Assembly (NCBI RefSeq): GCF_002105155.1
Contig: NW_019028983.1
Location: 310,001 to 374,000 of the forward strand
Direction: 5' to 3'
DNA length: 64,000 nucleotides
DNA from: Lobosporangium transversale
Taxonomy: Eukaryota; Mortierellomycota; Mortierellomycetes; Mortierellales; Mortierellaceae
Shown: positions 45,712 through 61,547 of the stretch, piece by piece
Layout: the number at the start of each line of letters is the position of its first letter
How positions within the stretch are numbered: the stretch's first letter is position 1
Notes under the pieces: generated by a model
Databases searched by the model: none
Seen by the model: only the letters and a program-made list of their open reading frames with translations
Told to the model about the DNA's origin: nothing
Position numbers and translations under genes: made by a program

Positions 45712-48700
45712 ATTGGAAGAGTGGTCTTGATGAAATGAGGTGGGGAGTAAAAAGTGTAGGAAGCTTGAGGATGTAGGATGGTCTGTGAATTTGAAGAAAA
45801 AAAGAAAAACAAAAAGGAAAAGGAAAAGGAAAAGGAGGGGATTCGCGAGGTTTTTAAGAATGGGAAAAAATGGGAATCGGCCCGACGCAATGACCTTGGT
45901 TTCATTCACCAAGCTTGTTATCACCAGGCGCAGGTGCAGTTGCAAGCCAAGGAGTTGATTGTTGATTGATTATTGATTGCTGATACTGACAGGCCATCCA
46001 AAACCTGCATCAACAGTACACGGATGAATCGTACGTGTTTACAAAAACATACAACCAAATATTTTTGTTCCAACGCCTTCCCCAGAATGGTCTGTTGTCC
46101 CGTCCTTGCGCTACTCGCTTCATGTGTACTTCCTTTTGTATTTTTTCACTGCGCTTTTTTTTTTTTTTTTTTTTCGTTTTTGTAACGGTTAAATTCCTTC
46201 CATGTTTCAAATCCTTGCGAATACACAGTCGTTCTAGCTAAGGCTGAATTATATTCATCTGGACTTTGGTTACTAAAAGCTGCTCATTTGGATTTCATCT
46301 GGAGTGATATCTTTTACATTTGAAGTGACAACTTTCGAATCGTTGGGCGAATTCTTACTTTTTTTTTTTTTTTTTACTCCACACGATAAAAAAGAAATTC
46401 ATGCAAACTCCACAGGGCCTGTGCGTGGTCTTGTGATGTGGTGCCCGTCACATTTTTTTCAGAAGCTCACACAAAGTTTGGACTCTTGAACCAATTAATA
46501 GGTCATACCCACCTTCAACGCGTAACTTCTTCTATCATACGTCTAATCCACTATGTTCTTCATTACTTCTTCCTGCAACCGATTCTCACTGGATAGCCGC
46601 CTCAATAGATAACGTTATTTCAGTCTTCGTTGAATAATGATCTCGTCTTTAGAAACTCGGAATTGCATGAGGACATTGGCAGAAGAGTTCTTGGTTTCCT
46701 CATTCAATTGGTTTGTACATTCGCAACAGCAATCTGTACGGTCCTCATCACAGGAACCAAAATACTGTTCCATTCTTCCAAGGAACATTTATAAATCTCG
46801 CTAAAAATAAACTGATGACTATCGGGAAAACGGCGAGGAAACAGAACCTCATGGCGATGGTTTTAAGGAAAATGAAGATATTTTCTTTGAAGTTGACGTG
46901 AGCGTCGCGCTATTTTTTTTTTTTTTTTTTTTTTTTTTTGGCAAAACCAGAGTATGCAAGCCAAGTTCCAAGCAAAGACACCCAACCAAATGAATTATTG
47001 ACTTAGAAAACAGGTCAGGCTGGGTGGGGCTAAGGAAACGGTGTAATGCATCAAATACAAGCATCAAAATAATCATTCTCTCAGTAAGGTTGCTATCAAG
47101 CTCAGTCAAAGCAGCTATTCGTAATCTTATCCATAGGATCATTTTTACCAATATGGTGATGCTACAACTTAATATGGAACATGGAAAAATAACTCAGTTT
47201 CTGCACGAGGATGAACTTTTCACGAGACGATTTATTACGTATGATGATGTAGAAAATATTTGCCGCAAGGCGAGCCTCTTTACGCTTATTGTCAGGAATG
47301 TTAGCAGGGGCTTTGGAATCCCAGTTGCATTCATGCTGGCAAAAAAATAAAGAGGACGGACGCTTTTCTTACCAACTGGCTTAGAGCTCATTTATCCGCT
47401 TGGAAAAGTACACATTTATGACCCAAGCGCCCAGATCACCGGTCAAGGAAACATCGAGATCCTTCTCAAGAGAAAAGGTTTCTCATATACTTTTGTACAT
47501 GGCATAATATACCGTATCTGGGAGTGAGAGATACCCAAAAAGATGCATAGATTGATATCTGTTCCCATGCACAAAGAGAAGTAGTAAGATCCGAGGTGTA
47601 AGTATTGGATATAGCCTGTCTAGAACTGTGGTGATAATATAACCTATGACTCAAGACACGCAACCTGTCAATAATAAATAACCATAATAAGAATAATACA
47701 TGCAACATACCAATTTATTTGATGGGTGTGGGTAGGCGACTACGAGTGAGGAAATTTTACTTCTTACCAGCATTTGCTATATAGTACTGGGTACACAAGC
47801 TTTTAAGACGTGACTGGAATCTTGTAATCTCTCATTTTGTGGCATGTATTTTTAAAGTTTAAGGTTTAAGGTTAATTAGAAGGGACAGAGGCCAAAGGAT
47901 GTTGTGGATTTTTGGGACTATTAGCTACCAAGAAAAAGCAGTGTCGACGTAAAGGTATAAGGTGAAATGACTTTTGTTCCTTGGGGAGGGCCCTAATACT
48001 GTGGTATTAAGAGCAGAATAGGCTGGGAGCATAAGTATGATGGATGAATCAGAGTACAAATGAGGCTCCCAAAGGATCTTAGTTCATTTAGATATTGTAA
48101 ATTAATTAAGATAACTAGGCAACTTTGTTACTACTGACACCTTCCTCTGCGAGACAATGGTCTCGAGTTACACATCTACAGAAATACCGTTTCCAGTGAA
48201 ACATGCCAACAATGAGGAAACTGCTTTAAACGCCAATTACACTAGAGTTATATAAATACTTGGCCTCAGCTGGAGATGGATCCTTATATCAGTTACTAAG
48301 GCTGGAAGATTTATATGGCTGGATACAGATGAATCTGTAACAGGCGGCTTCAACTCAAGCGACTTGAATCCACGATCTGAAACTACAGTTAAGATTGGGA
48401 TCTGGAGCCAAATAAAAACAATGATATATCCCCTTTGGTTCACTAACATCTAGTATATATATCCCAAAGAAGCGAGCTTTGTCCTCAAAGCTTCTATTCA
48501 GTGTGTCCTGCAACTTGTGTGTCATGATCGTCTTAGTCCCACAGAGGACAACGTGTTTAGCCCCAGATATGAGACCAGCGGCAGTCCTCTATCTAGTAGT
48601 AGCTGAGATGATAGTTTCTAGACTGCTCAACCCCCTGCACCATCATTACTTGTCATTTACTGTGGGGGTATTCGATAATGTCCATATGTATTGTGTAAAC

Positions 48701-49221
48701 ATGGTTGAAGAAATCAGGCCAGTTTAGACACTATGGACGTCTTTTTCACACTAATATCCTTTTTTTCTTTTTTTTTTTTTTTTTTACAAATTCAAGAGCT
48801 GCCTTTTGCACACACCAATCAATGGCGGGTGCACTGATTGACACAACTACATCTAGATTGCCACTGTTTACTGGGGTTGTTTCTGCCGTAGTACCAAATA
48901 GCAGAACAATATTAGCAGCGTCAGCACACACATATCCACTCCTCAGCGCGTACCAAACAGAAAGAGGAAATAAAACGTGCTTATCCTACTGTGCCTTGCT
49001 TCAAAAAAAAAAAGGACGCAAAAAACATTTATTAAGGTTTACCTCGATGAAGAGAACATTTTGTTCCAACCAGAAAACGTTGGATTTTCAGGCACACACA
49101 TGTCTGTGTGGCTTTGCTACAATCCGAGAATGTATTCCATGAGCAAAGTAATTCATCAAATCCTCCATCTATTACTATTACCATCACCATCGCCATTCAA
49201 TTGAACCATCTTATAATACTA
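45712..49221. other. 3.5-kb stretch without intact genes
   Basis: Contains the promoter of the Cys-rich gene, A/T runs (46160, 46360, 46910, 48770) and scattered coding-like pieces broken by stops. One of these resembles a transposase (47024-47350). A minus-strand frame at 48237-48449 is protein-like but has no recognisable domain. Confidence 0.5.
47024..47350 (+). pseudogene. Possible Mutator/MULE-type transposase relic
   Basis: An open stretch ends in LFTLIVRNVSRGFGIPVAFM and then a stop. The pattern LFTLxVR....G.GIPVAFM resembles, from memory, the strand following the first catalytic Asp in MULE-type transposases of fungi. No catalytic residues can be placed and the surrounding DNA is broken by stops, so this would be a dead fragment. 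The call is weak, but a Mutator-like miniature element lies 5.3 kb downstream. Confidence 0.3.
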
Positions 49222-49887
49222 ATGTCGCGCCCTGCCACCATTTTCACTGGCCTCTTGGTCTCAGGAGCTATTCTCTATCACTTCAGAGCAGAGCTTTCAT
49301 CAGACATGCGTCAAGTTAGAAATCAGTTGAGCGATGTCCAAAATCGTCTTGCTGGATCTATTCCTGGGAGCAAGATCGGCAATGTAAGGACGAGGAACAG
49401 CTTTTTCTTTTTCCTTCTTTTAGGGGAAAAACAACAATGAAGTATTGTCGGATTTGCACAGTTAGTTGTTGACGATCGACAATAAGCTTTGTCGTGGAGT
49501 TGACTTTGGATCAATAGTGTTACTATTCTAAAAAAAAAAAAAAAAAAAAAAAGAAAAGGGAGCGATGTAGAAATGAGAATATCTCTTAACGACCACTATT
49601 CAAAAGGAAGGAGTTGAGACTCATTATTATTTATATCGTTTACAGTCCATCTGACAGTAACTAAATCTTTTGTATTTGTATGTAGGTTCTCACATCACAT
49701 CCTACAGCATCAATCCTCGAGAAACCAAAAGAGATGTTGGATGAGTCGACAGCATATATCCAGAAACGCATTTTGCCCACAGTCAAGGATACCTGGAACT
49801 CACATGTGATTGGACTTGCAAACAATATCAATGAATTAGATGCTGAGAAGATTCAAAAGATGGCGAAGGAGGTTAAGGACAAGTGGC

Positions 49888-49892
<5 letters not shown>
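49222..49892 (+). CDS. Small membrane protein, possibly MICOS subunit Mic12-like
   Basis: Two exons, 49222-49383 and 49686-49892, encode 122 residues. One hydrophobic helix lies at the N-terminus (IFTGLLVSGAILYHF, residues ~7-21), followed by a charged helical segment (DMRQVRNQLSDVQNRL) and a C-terminal helix (AEKIQKMAKEVKDKWL). The middle has VKDTWNSHV. Single N-terminal helix, small size and a WN-containing C-terminal region recall fungal Mic12/Aim5 of the mitochondrial inner-membrane MICOS complex; this is a resemblance, not a firm match. The frame is open upstream of 49222 without features, so the ATG at 49222 directly before the helix was chosen. Confidence 0.6.
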
Positions 49893-49923
<31 letters not shown>

Positions 49924-50340
49924 AGAATTCATTAGTAGGCATCGTGTTTGTTCAAAATATAAAATAAAAATAAAAAAAAAAAAAGTAATTATCGCAGATG
50001 GGCTAATCCACACCATTTCTCCAAGAATTAAGAGAAAGTAAGATGAAGTACAAACAGTAGCAAAGTATATTTGATATGATGCTTCTGTTTATTCATATTT
50101 CAAAGAACATCTATTTCAACGTGATCTCGCTCGCAGTGCAACTGAAGAAGGTGCCTTGATCAACAGTCCCCCTTTTTTTTTTTTTTTTTTCCCACACTTG
50201 AAATTTAGAAACCTCCTTTCAATCCCGCCATTTCTACAATATTCATTCATTCGTTCGTTCATTCATTCATTCATTCATTTCATTCTTTTTTTCTTTCTTT
50301 TTTTCCCTAGACTTTAAAGTAAAAAAAAAAAAAAAAAAAC
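49893..50340. other. Intergenic with TTCA microsatellite
   Basis: Promoter region of the monooxygenase gene. Holds an A run right after the preceding stop, a T run near 50175, an ATTC/TTCA tandem repeat at about 50239-50285 and an A run ending at the ATG. Confidence 0.6.
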
Positions 50341-52486
<2,146 letters not shown>

Positions 52487-52606
52487 AAGTAAAACAAAGA
52501 GTATTTTTTTCCCCTATTGAGTCAATTCCCTTTTTTTTTTTTTTATAACGATGGGAACTAAAACTATTCTGTATCATAACGGCATTTGAGGACCTAGAAA
52601 AGATAA

Positions 52607-53196
52607 GGATTAATCTATTTGGCAGCCTAGTTGCTAAATATTATTTGGCAGCCCATTGCCAAATATAATCAACTTTCAAGACTCTCTTTGGCAGCCCAGT
52701 TGCCAAATAACATTCATTATTTACTTGGCAGCCTACCCAGGGCTATTTGGCCTCTAACTATTTATTTATTTTTTTTTTTTTTTTTTTTTTTTTCAAGTAG
52801 GTCGCTCATACAGTTTTGGAGGTGCCATTTGGAGATCAATGCCTATGAGAGGTTTTCGCTCGGAGCAAACGCGTCTCACCTGCTACCTAGACGTCTTCAA
52901 TAAATCATTCCCTAACCGTGTACATTGAAGGCTGTTTTGCGAAGATGTCATCGCCGCTGCCCTTAGTACCTCCGGCGGCATTAGCTGTGCAAGGCAATGT
53001 ATCCACAGAACGCTGCCTGTTTTACCACTGATGTTATGACACTGTTATAAAAAAAAAAAAAAAAAAAAAAAGTAATGTATTTGGCAGCCCAGCTGCCACC
53101 CAAGAGTGCGAAGTTAAGTGGCAGCCCCCAGAAGTAGGCTGCCAAATAGAGGCAAAAATTACTATATTTGGCATGGGCTGCCAAATAGATTAATCC
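52607..53196. mobile_element. Non-autonomous DNA transposon (Mutator-like MITE)
   Basis: Perfect 21-base inverted ends at 52607-52627 and 53176-53196 (outer sequence GGATTAATC, inner TATTTGGCAGCC) bound a 590-base element. Immediately outside, the 9-base sequence AAAAGATAA is repeated directly and exactly at 52598-52606 and 53197-53205, as expected for a target-site duplication. A 9-base duplication is characteristic of Mutator/MULE elements. Inside, the TTTGGCAGCC motif and its complement recur several times near both ends as subterminal repeats, a common transposase-binding layout. No transposase frame is present, so it depends on another copy. Perfect ends and duplication suggest recent insertion. 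It lies between the monooxygenase gene and tRNA-Glu. Confidence 0.88.
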
Positions 53197-53360
53197 AAAA
53201 GATAAATGAATCTACGAACTCAATCGTTAAAAGTGTGACATATCAGTCAGACGTTAATAGAGCAGTTTGATCATTCACTTTTATTTGAATGTCTTTCTCT
53301 ATCCACGAAAAGTGATGCAAGTAGCAAAACATTACTTCGTAAGTTAAAAAGCAAAAGTTA

Positions 53361-53432
53361 TTCCCAGTCCGGGGATCGAACCCGGGCCTTGTCGGTGAGA
53401 GCGACAAATCCTGACCACTGGACCAACTAGGA
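53361..53432 (-). tRNA. tRNA-Glu (anticodon CUC)
   Basis: The minus strand starts TCCTAGT and pairs with ACTGGGA at the 3' end (seven pairs, one G-U), leaving A as discriminator. The D arm is GTCC...GGAT with the A box TGGTCCAGTGG. The anticodon stem TTGTC/GACAA encloses the loop GCTCTCACC region with anticodon CTC. The T arm is CCCGG-GTTCGAT-CCCGG with a perfect B box. No intron. 72 bases. Confidence 0.95.
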
Positions 53433-53575
53433 ACTTATAATGTTGTCGTAGAGCATCTACTAGTGATCTCTGGAAACTAGTAGGTAATGATGAAAAATGA
53501 AGAATTGGGCAAGAGCCTCGTGGTTTTGGGATACGATAGTGATCCTAAGTAATGCTTTGAATGATTTTGAGGATG

Positions 53576-53699
53576 CTGCAAAAGGGCATCGATAATAAGA
53601 AGAGAGATCTTTAATAACTGCTAATTTTCTGAGAATTCATAATGAGAATAATGAAGATAAACTCACCTGCAAAAGGGCATCGATAATAAGAAGAGAGAT
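53576..53699. repeat. 33-base perfect direct repeat upstream of tRNA-Glu
   Basis: The 33-base segments at 53576-53608 and 53667-53699 (both starting CTGCAAAAGGGCATC) are identical, 91 bases apart start to start. They lie 140-270 bases 5' of the tRNA on its own strand. Possibly a small duplication or a trace of an element that inserts upstream of pol III genes. Confidence 0.85.
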
Positions 53700-55026
53700 G
53701 CCGTTTTTGCAGTGAAGGAAAAAGCTACTTAAATACTATTTAAAAATGGTAGAAAATAGGATGATAGGAAATAAATAAATTGAAAGGAAATACATATTTA
53801 GGTAAATGAATAGGCGTCATTTACGACAATGTATCCGGCTCTTATTAGCTATATATTTCCATTAGTAGCTAGGCTTACTCCATAAGTGCATACTCCCTAT
53901 GTGCACGTTAACCCTTTATATGCAAATACGGAGATTGTGCAGCGACAACATGAAGGAGCGGCCCCGAACTATCATAATTCGATCTAAATATTCGCGAACC
54001 CTCATTATCAAAAAAAAAAAAAAAAAAAAAAAAAAGCAATTGCTTTATTTGCGCACCAGGTAATGGGATAATCCATTTACAGAGTATATTTTTAATGAAT
54101 CCTCACGGCCATGTAGGTCCCAGTTGTCAAAGTAAAAGAGTTACACCTGAGGATCCATGTTATCAAGCCAGATGTGGCTAGATGTGCTGCAAAATACATT
54201 TTTTCTAATAGAGAAGGTTCCTGCCCATATATGCATATTCTAAAAAGCTCTGTCCAAAAGGAAATCCCTTTTTCAGCTGCAAGATTGCGCCTGTCTCTCT
54301 TGGTGCTCTTATTTGCCTTTGCCTTGACACCTGTTTTCTCAAGAATTATAGAGTGATAAGACCTATTCATTGCATATGATCGTCTTCATGGGAATTCTGG
54401 AAAGCTTGATTGGGTTTTGATATCCTACGTGGAGAAATATATGAAAACTCCATGATTTGGATGCATATGGTTATTTCCTGATAGATTATAAAGAATAAAG
54501 AAATAGGGAATATGGGGTTCCCGAGGATGGGGATTAAACTATGGCATCATTTCTATTTGGCAAGAGAGATGGAGGGTGGGAGCGAGCGGAAAATATATAC
54601 TTTGGGCTTTTTTTCTTTTGGTCGGGTATAGACTCTTGGTCACAAGATCTTTCCCAGCCCCGCCCAATCTTTACAGCTTTTGATATTCCGTTTCGATTAC
54701 TTTCCTTTTCTTCATTCATAATTGTCTACATCAAACACATTGGCACATCAACACACATTCTCCACAAAAACGCTCTTTCTCTTTCTGTCGTTATCGCTTT
54801 AGCTTGTTTCCCCCGTTCTCTTGCTGCAGCAACAACAATTTGCATACAGCAGCAATAACATTACAACAAACAGATATCACAATCATTTACATATTTGCTC
54901 ATATCCAATATCTTTATCCGATTCCAAAAACGCCTTTAAGAGGTTCTTGACGATTTCCACATTTCCACATCAAAAGTCATCAAAATTAATAATAAAAAAA
55001 AAACTCCCAATCCAACCTTTATCATT
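53700..55026. other. Intergenic and long leader region of the antizyme gene
   Basis: No gene supported. An A run is at 54011-54035. The stretch 54700-55020 is rich in C, A and T without G runs (many CAACA, TCCAC), typical of a fungal promoter/leader. It contains several upstream ATGs whose use cannot be judged without transcript ends. Confidence 0.5.
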
Positions 55027-56067
55027 ATGGAGAGCATGAATAATAGCAATTCGACTAATTCTGCCTCTGCTGCTGCCGCCACAGCCACTGCTGCAAGTAG
55101 TAGCACATTAATGGCCATGGCACTTCCTCTTGACAGTTTTGCTCCTTCTCCTGTTATTGCTCCATCTTTAACCAATCAATCTAATATTCATGCCGTTTGC
55201 TTTGCTAATGAGACCAGCACGGGTCCCCAATGCTATGTCTATTCAACTTGTAAGTCCTTGTTGTCAAAAAGCGTTCTGAAACATTTTGCTTTTTTCACTG
55301 TTTTACTGACATTCTTGATAAAATTTTAATTAACATGTGCTTGATGGTTTTTTTTTTTTTTTTTTTTTTTTGTAGTGGAGGGCAGGGGCCAGTGGTGTTC
55401 CTGACATCCCTATTAATGATTGCGCGACAATGCTCACAGGCCCTGGTGGCAGCGGGGCCTGTGAGCAAAGTCGCCAGGCCGGCATCTCGGGGGAGATCTG
55501 CGCGTTTGTGAGAGAAATGAAACAATATTCCTCAAATCACGTTGATGATACCGGCCATGCGAATGGTATGGAGGAAAGTGATGAAGCCATTAGAAAGAGG
55601 GTAGATGCAACGTTAACAATCACATCAAACGACTCGAAACGAAATACTTGGTTGGGATTCAGGTCTAAGAAAGCATTATTTTTAAAAGGCAATGGATGGG
55701 ATGACATGGATATTCGAGAGGTAAAGATCAATTTTTTTTTTTTTTTTTTTTATACTGAAATAAGAGGCTTTTACATTTAGCGGTTAACAACTTGTAAGAT
55801 CAGCAACAGAAACTGCTACAAAATTAGAAGCATGAAGGGATCTTCTGCAGGGACCGTTAAAGTAACTTATTAACTATAGACTGAGTGTTGATTGATTCTT
55901 TCTTGGTAATTTATAGAGTGTTGTTGCTGCATTGGAGCTAGCAGATGAACAACTTGGGTGTGAGAAAGTATATCTTTGCCTTGAGAAGAGCAATCCTGAC
56001 CTTGGTAAGAAATTTGCCTGCGCCCACCATCGTTGCTGTTCATTGGGTCTCCTTGGATTCTAACTGA

Positions 56068-56098
<31 letters not shown>

Positions 56099-56208
56099 TT
56101 GTAGCAAATCTTGTTCGGACGCTTCTCTATGCCAGCTTCGAAGTTGTTCACCCTGGGGTATTAGCCAATGCAGATCCTAAATATCTTGTACTTGGCATGG
56201 AGCTATGA
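55027..56208 (+). CDS. Ornithine decarboxylase antizyme (programmed +1 frameshift)
   Basis: Four exons: 55027-55249, 55376-55720, 55917-56004 and 56105-56208. Frame 1 starts at ATG 55027 and stops at TGA 55402-55404 after 83 codons. Moving +1 at TCC-TGA continues in frame 2 for a 252-residue product. Frame 2 carries antizyme landmarks: the core GWDDMDIRESVVAALELADE, CEKVYLCLEKSNPDL, LLYASFEVVHPG and the end YLVLGMEL. Antizyme binds ornithine decarboxylase monomers, sends them to the proteasome without ubiquitin, and inhibits polyamine uptake. High polyamines promote the frameshift, closing a feedback loop. The first exon is Ser/Ala/Asn-rich. A 126-base intron with a T run lies 26 bases before the shift site. 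The break in frame is functional, not a pseudogene sign. Confidence 0.93.
55393..55405 (+). promoter_or_regulatory. +1 ribosomal frameshift site TGG-TGT-TCC-TGA-C
   Basis: In frame 1 the codons are TGG TGT TCC TGA. Skipping T55402 makes TCC-GAC and enters the conserved antizyme frame. UCC-UGA is the usual antizyme shift codon pair, and the preceding UGG-UGY also matches animal antizymes. Confidence 0.92.
55432..55466 (+). promoter_or_regulatory. Perfect 12-bp RNA hairpin downstream of the shift site
   Basis: GCTCACAGGCCC (55432-55443) is exactly complementary to GGGCCTGTGAGC (55455-55466) with an 11-base loop. It begins 27 bases after the TGA and lies inside the frame-2 coding region. It could stimulate frameshifting, although its spacing is larger than that of the vertebrate pseudoknot. 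Confidence 0.75.
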
Positions 56209-57428
56209 CAAGATCTGCTTGTTAAAACTAGTTTTTCTTTTATTACTTTTGTTCTCGCCTTTTTTTCTTTTTTCTTTTTATATATGCCTGCTGTAAAAAA
56301 TTTATTTGTGAATACATTATTTATTATTATTACAGTTGTTATTATGTTTATGCTATCAATACAAGAGGGACCATGGTTGATCCTTTCCTTGTATGAGCTC
56401 AAAATTATGTGATCAGCGAAGGGACGGGGTTTTAGGGGCTATAGCCATGAAACATCAGGGAAAAGGAGTATAGTAGAAAACATATGAGGTGGGAATGATT
56501 CCTGATCCTTGGAGAGAACTCTAGTACTAAGGTGTTAATTAACTTGTTGGCAAGGGATACCTTGGCTTTGATGTTTACTCCTTAGGTTTAATGAATGAGG
56601 TTGTGAAAGGAAAATAATTACGAATTAAATTGTGAGACTGGAGACACTCAGAAAACAATGGAGATGGGGGAGTAAGTGAGAAGATATGGTGTCGATACAC
56701 TACACCTAGGATTTATTCATTTTCTGTCAGTAAGAGAACAAAAACATGTCTACAAACATGCCTGACTATGGTTTGATTATGAGTAAGCTCATGTAGTAAT
56801 TACATAATGGTTCTTTATGTCAACCTGTCAATCGGTTAATCTGTGTATGCTCTGGTTGTAGCTGGTTTTCCTAGACAGAGCGCGTACCGCGTACTGTAAG
56901 CAAGAGATTTCCTGACTTGTTTTGTTCTGTTGTATAAAAATATGGTTTGTGATGACCGCGTCAAGGTTGTTTATTCTAGCTAGTCAAAATGAATAAAAAT
57001 AATGCCGTTGAAGGGTCGGAGTTTCTTTCCCAGAGCGAGGAGAAAAAGGGTTCTGTGCGTCATACTCGTTCCCCGAGCAGCAATATGACAAAGAAATTAA
57101 ACGACTATTCCGGATCTTTTATTACTTTTTACCTTTTATCTTTACCTTCTACCTTGGAGGAATATAAGCCCAATTTCAAGCTGATGACAAGTGAATGGGT
57201 AGATACTTGTTTAATTTAAGACAGAGCATCGGAGCAGTCAGTATTTAAGACAAAGGCTTTGATCAAACGAAACAAAAAGGTTCATTTCATCTCCCTCTCC
57301 TTTTCTTGTTATTTCTTCTCCTCTCTCTTTCTCTTCGTCTTTCTCTTTTTCCCTGCTCATAACCGCTCCTACTATCACCCACCCACTCTCTTTTTCATTT
57401 CCTCAGTCGTTCATCATCTCACCTAAAC
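56209..57428. other. Intergenic 1.2 kb
   Basis: 3' region of antizyme and promoter of the phosphatase gene. A CT-rich stretch at 57290-57420 precedes the ATG at 57429. A 76-codon frame at 56989-57219 has no supporting features. Confidence 0.5.
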
Positions 57429-57701
57429 ATGCCTACTTCAATTATCTCCAAGCGTTTAGTAGTCTTTGATTTCGACTGGTATGGAATGGAAAATATCACA
57501 GGCTTCTTGCTCGATAAATTTCTTCTGTCACACAGGAATGTAACAGTTTACCTGATGTTTTTTAATCACCTTCCTAGGACTCTTATCGAAACAGACTCAG
57601 ATTACTGGATAGCTGAGCATTTCGGTCAAGAGTTTGCTCAGCAACAGCAAGACTTATTTGATAAAGTCCAATGGACAGATCTACAGTATGTGTTTTATTC
57701 A

Positions 57702-57732
<31 letters not shown>

Positions 57733-58670
57733 TGGATGGGATGATGGGGAAATAGGAACGTAAGAATAAATGTTGATGTCAGCATGATTGCTGATTTATT
57801 TATTTTTTTTTTTACTTAAATTAATTTAGGGATTTGCTGTTAGGACAGATGCACCAACGTGGTGTTACTAGACAAGATCTTGAAAAGTCTCTGAAAGAAA
57901 TCCCTTTTGTATGAACAAGAGTTTTTTTTTCTTTTCTTGATCAGCAGTGAAGTGAATACAAATAGATGGATTTTTATTCAAGACATAATCTAAACTAAAG
58001 TTGTTCTATTTTTTGAACATACCTTTGAATTGCGGATTAGGCTCCAGAGATGATTGCTGCATTGCGCTTGATGAAGTCACAAGGTGCCGAACTCTGTATC
58101 ATCTCTGACGCGAATACGTTTTACATCGATACCATTTTGAAGGTATATTTCACTTTTTTTTTTTTTTTTTTTTTTTCTGCTCTAGTACGTCAATGTAATC
58201 ATGATTATTGATCTTTTTTTTTTTTTTTTTTTTTTGTTTTAAACTTGATCCTTTTTCCTACTCAGGTTCATGACCTCGATCAGCTCTTCACGAAAGTAAT
58301 CACCAATCCTGGACACTTTGACAAGGATGGTCGTCTTCGAATCAAACGTTATCATGACATTGATCAGGAACCTCATGGATGCTCCTTCCCTTGTCATGTC
58401 AACCTGTGTAAAGGCAGAGAACTTCAAAAATTAATGGATGCTCAAGAATGGGACCAAGTGATCTACATGGGTGACTCAACCAATGATTTCTGTCCTTCAG
58501 CACGCCTTTTGAAGGAGCGTGGAGACATTGTCTTAGCACGCGCCAATTTATTGCTGGAGAAAAATATCAAGGAACACCCAGAGTTAGTCAAAGCAAAGGT
58601 CATTTATTGGGAATCACCTCAGCATGCTTTTGAAATCATCAAGTCGATTTTCAACGTTTCTAACGTATAA
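57429..58670 (+). CDS. PHOSPHO-type HAD phosphatase
   Basis: Five exons, 57429-57478, 57578-57685, 57830-57908, 58041-58142 and 58266-58670, give 247 residues. The HAD catalytic motif I is DFDWT (nucleophile D14, general acid D16). Motif II is in LCIISDANTFYI. Motif IV is GDSTNDFCPSARL. PHGCSFPCHVNLCKG is a hallmark of the PHOSPHO1/PHOSPHO2 branch. Animal members hydrolyse phosphoethanolamine/phosphocholine (PHOSPHO1) or pyridoxal 5'-phosphate (PHOSPHO2). The fungal substrate cannot be read from sequence. Length is typical; no signal peptide, so likely cytosolic. Introns carry T and A runs of up to 27 bases. Confidence 0.9.
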
Positions 58671-58879
58671 TGCTATAATATATAATACCATTGCATTTTT
58701 TTTTATATCATTCTCTGTAATCATTTTACATAAAGTGTTTTTTATACCATTTCTATTTCTTCATTATATATATAAAAAAACCGGACCAAAAGTCTCCACC
58801 AAAATTATTGTACTTTGACGCATGCTAAAAAAAGACAGATCAAGGATGACCATCGCATCCAAAATATATGGGACAATCA

Positions 58880-58910
<31 letters not shown>

Positions 58911-59121
58911 CTTTCCTTCCTTCCCTTTTCTTTATCTGATCCGGTATTAAGAAGAATAATAAAAAAAAAAAAAAAAAGTGATGCAGGAAAGACTGAAGAG
59001 GAAAAAAAGAATGAAAAGCTGGATGGAAAAAAAATCTACATTAAAAGACGACAGAAGGGCTCGGTGGCCATCAATGATATTTGAAACCCATCGCGAGATG
59101 TTCTTCTGATCGTCCTGTCAA
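58671..59121. other. Convergent 3' spacer
   Basis: Between the phosphatase and WDR5 stops. T run near 58890 and A run near 58965; otherwise nothing. Confidence 0.5.

Positions 59122-61547
<2,426 letters not shown>

Noticed and set aside
54541-54858. 105-codon frame upstream of antizyme
   Set aside because: Composition is that of a pyrimidine-rich promoter/leader. Hydrophobic residues come from T-rich DNA, and no domain is visible.
55027-55404. Reading the antizyme gene as a pseudogene because of the in-frame TGA
   Set aside because: The stop sits exactly in the conserved antizyme UCC-UGA shift context and the +1 frame carries the complete conserved domain.
56989-57219. 76-codon open frame ending in LMTSEWVDTCLI, faintly like the end of a BRCT domain
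   Set aside because: No upstream BRCT core, no clear leader or intron pattern, and the resemblance is only a few residues.
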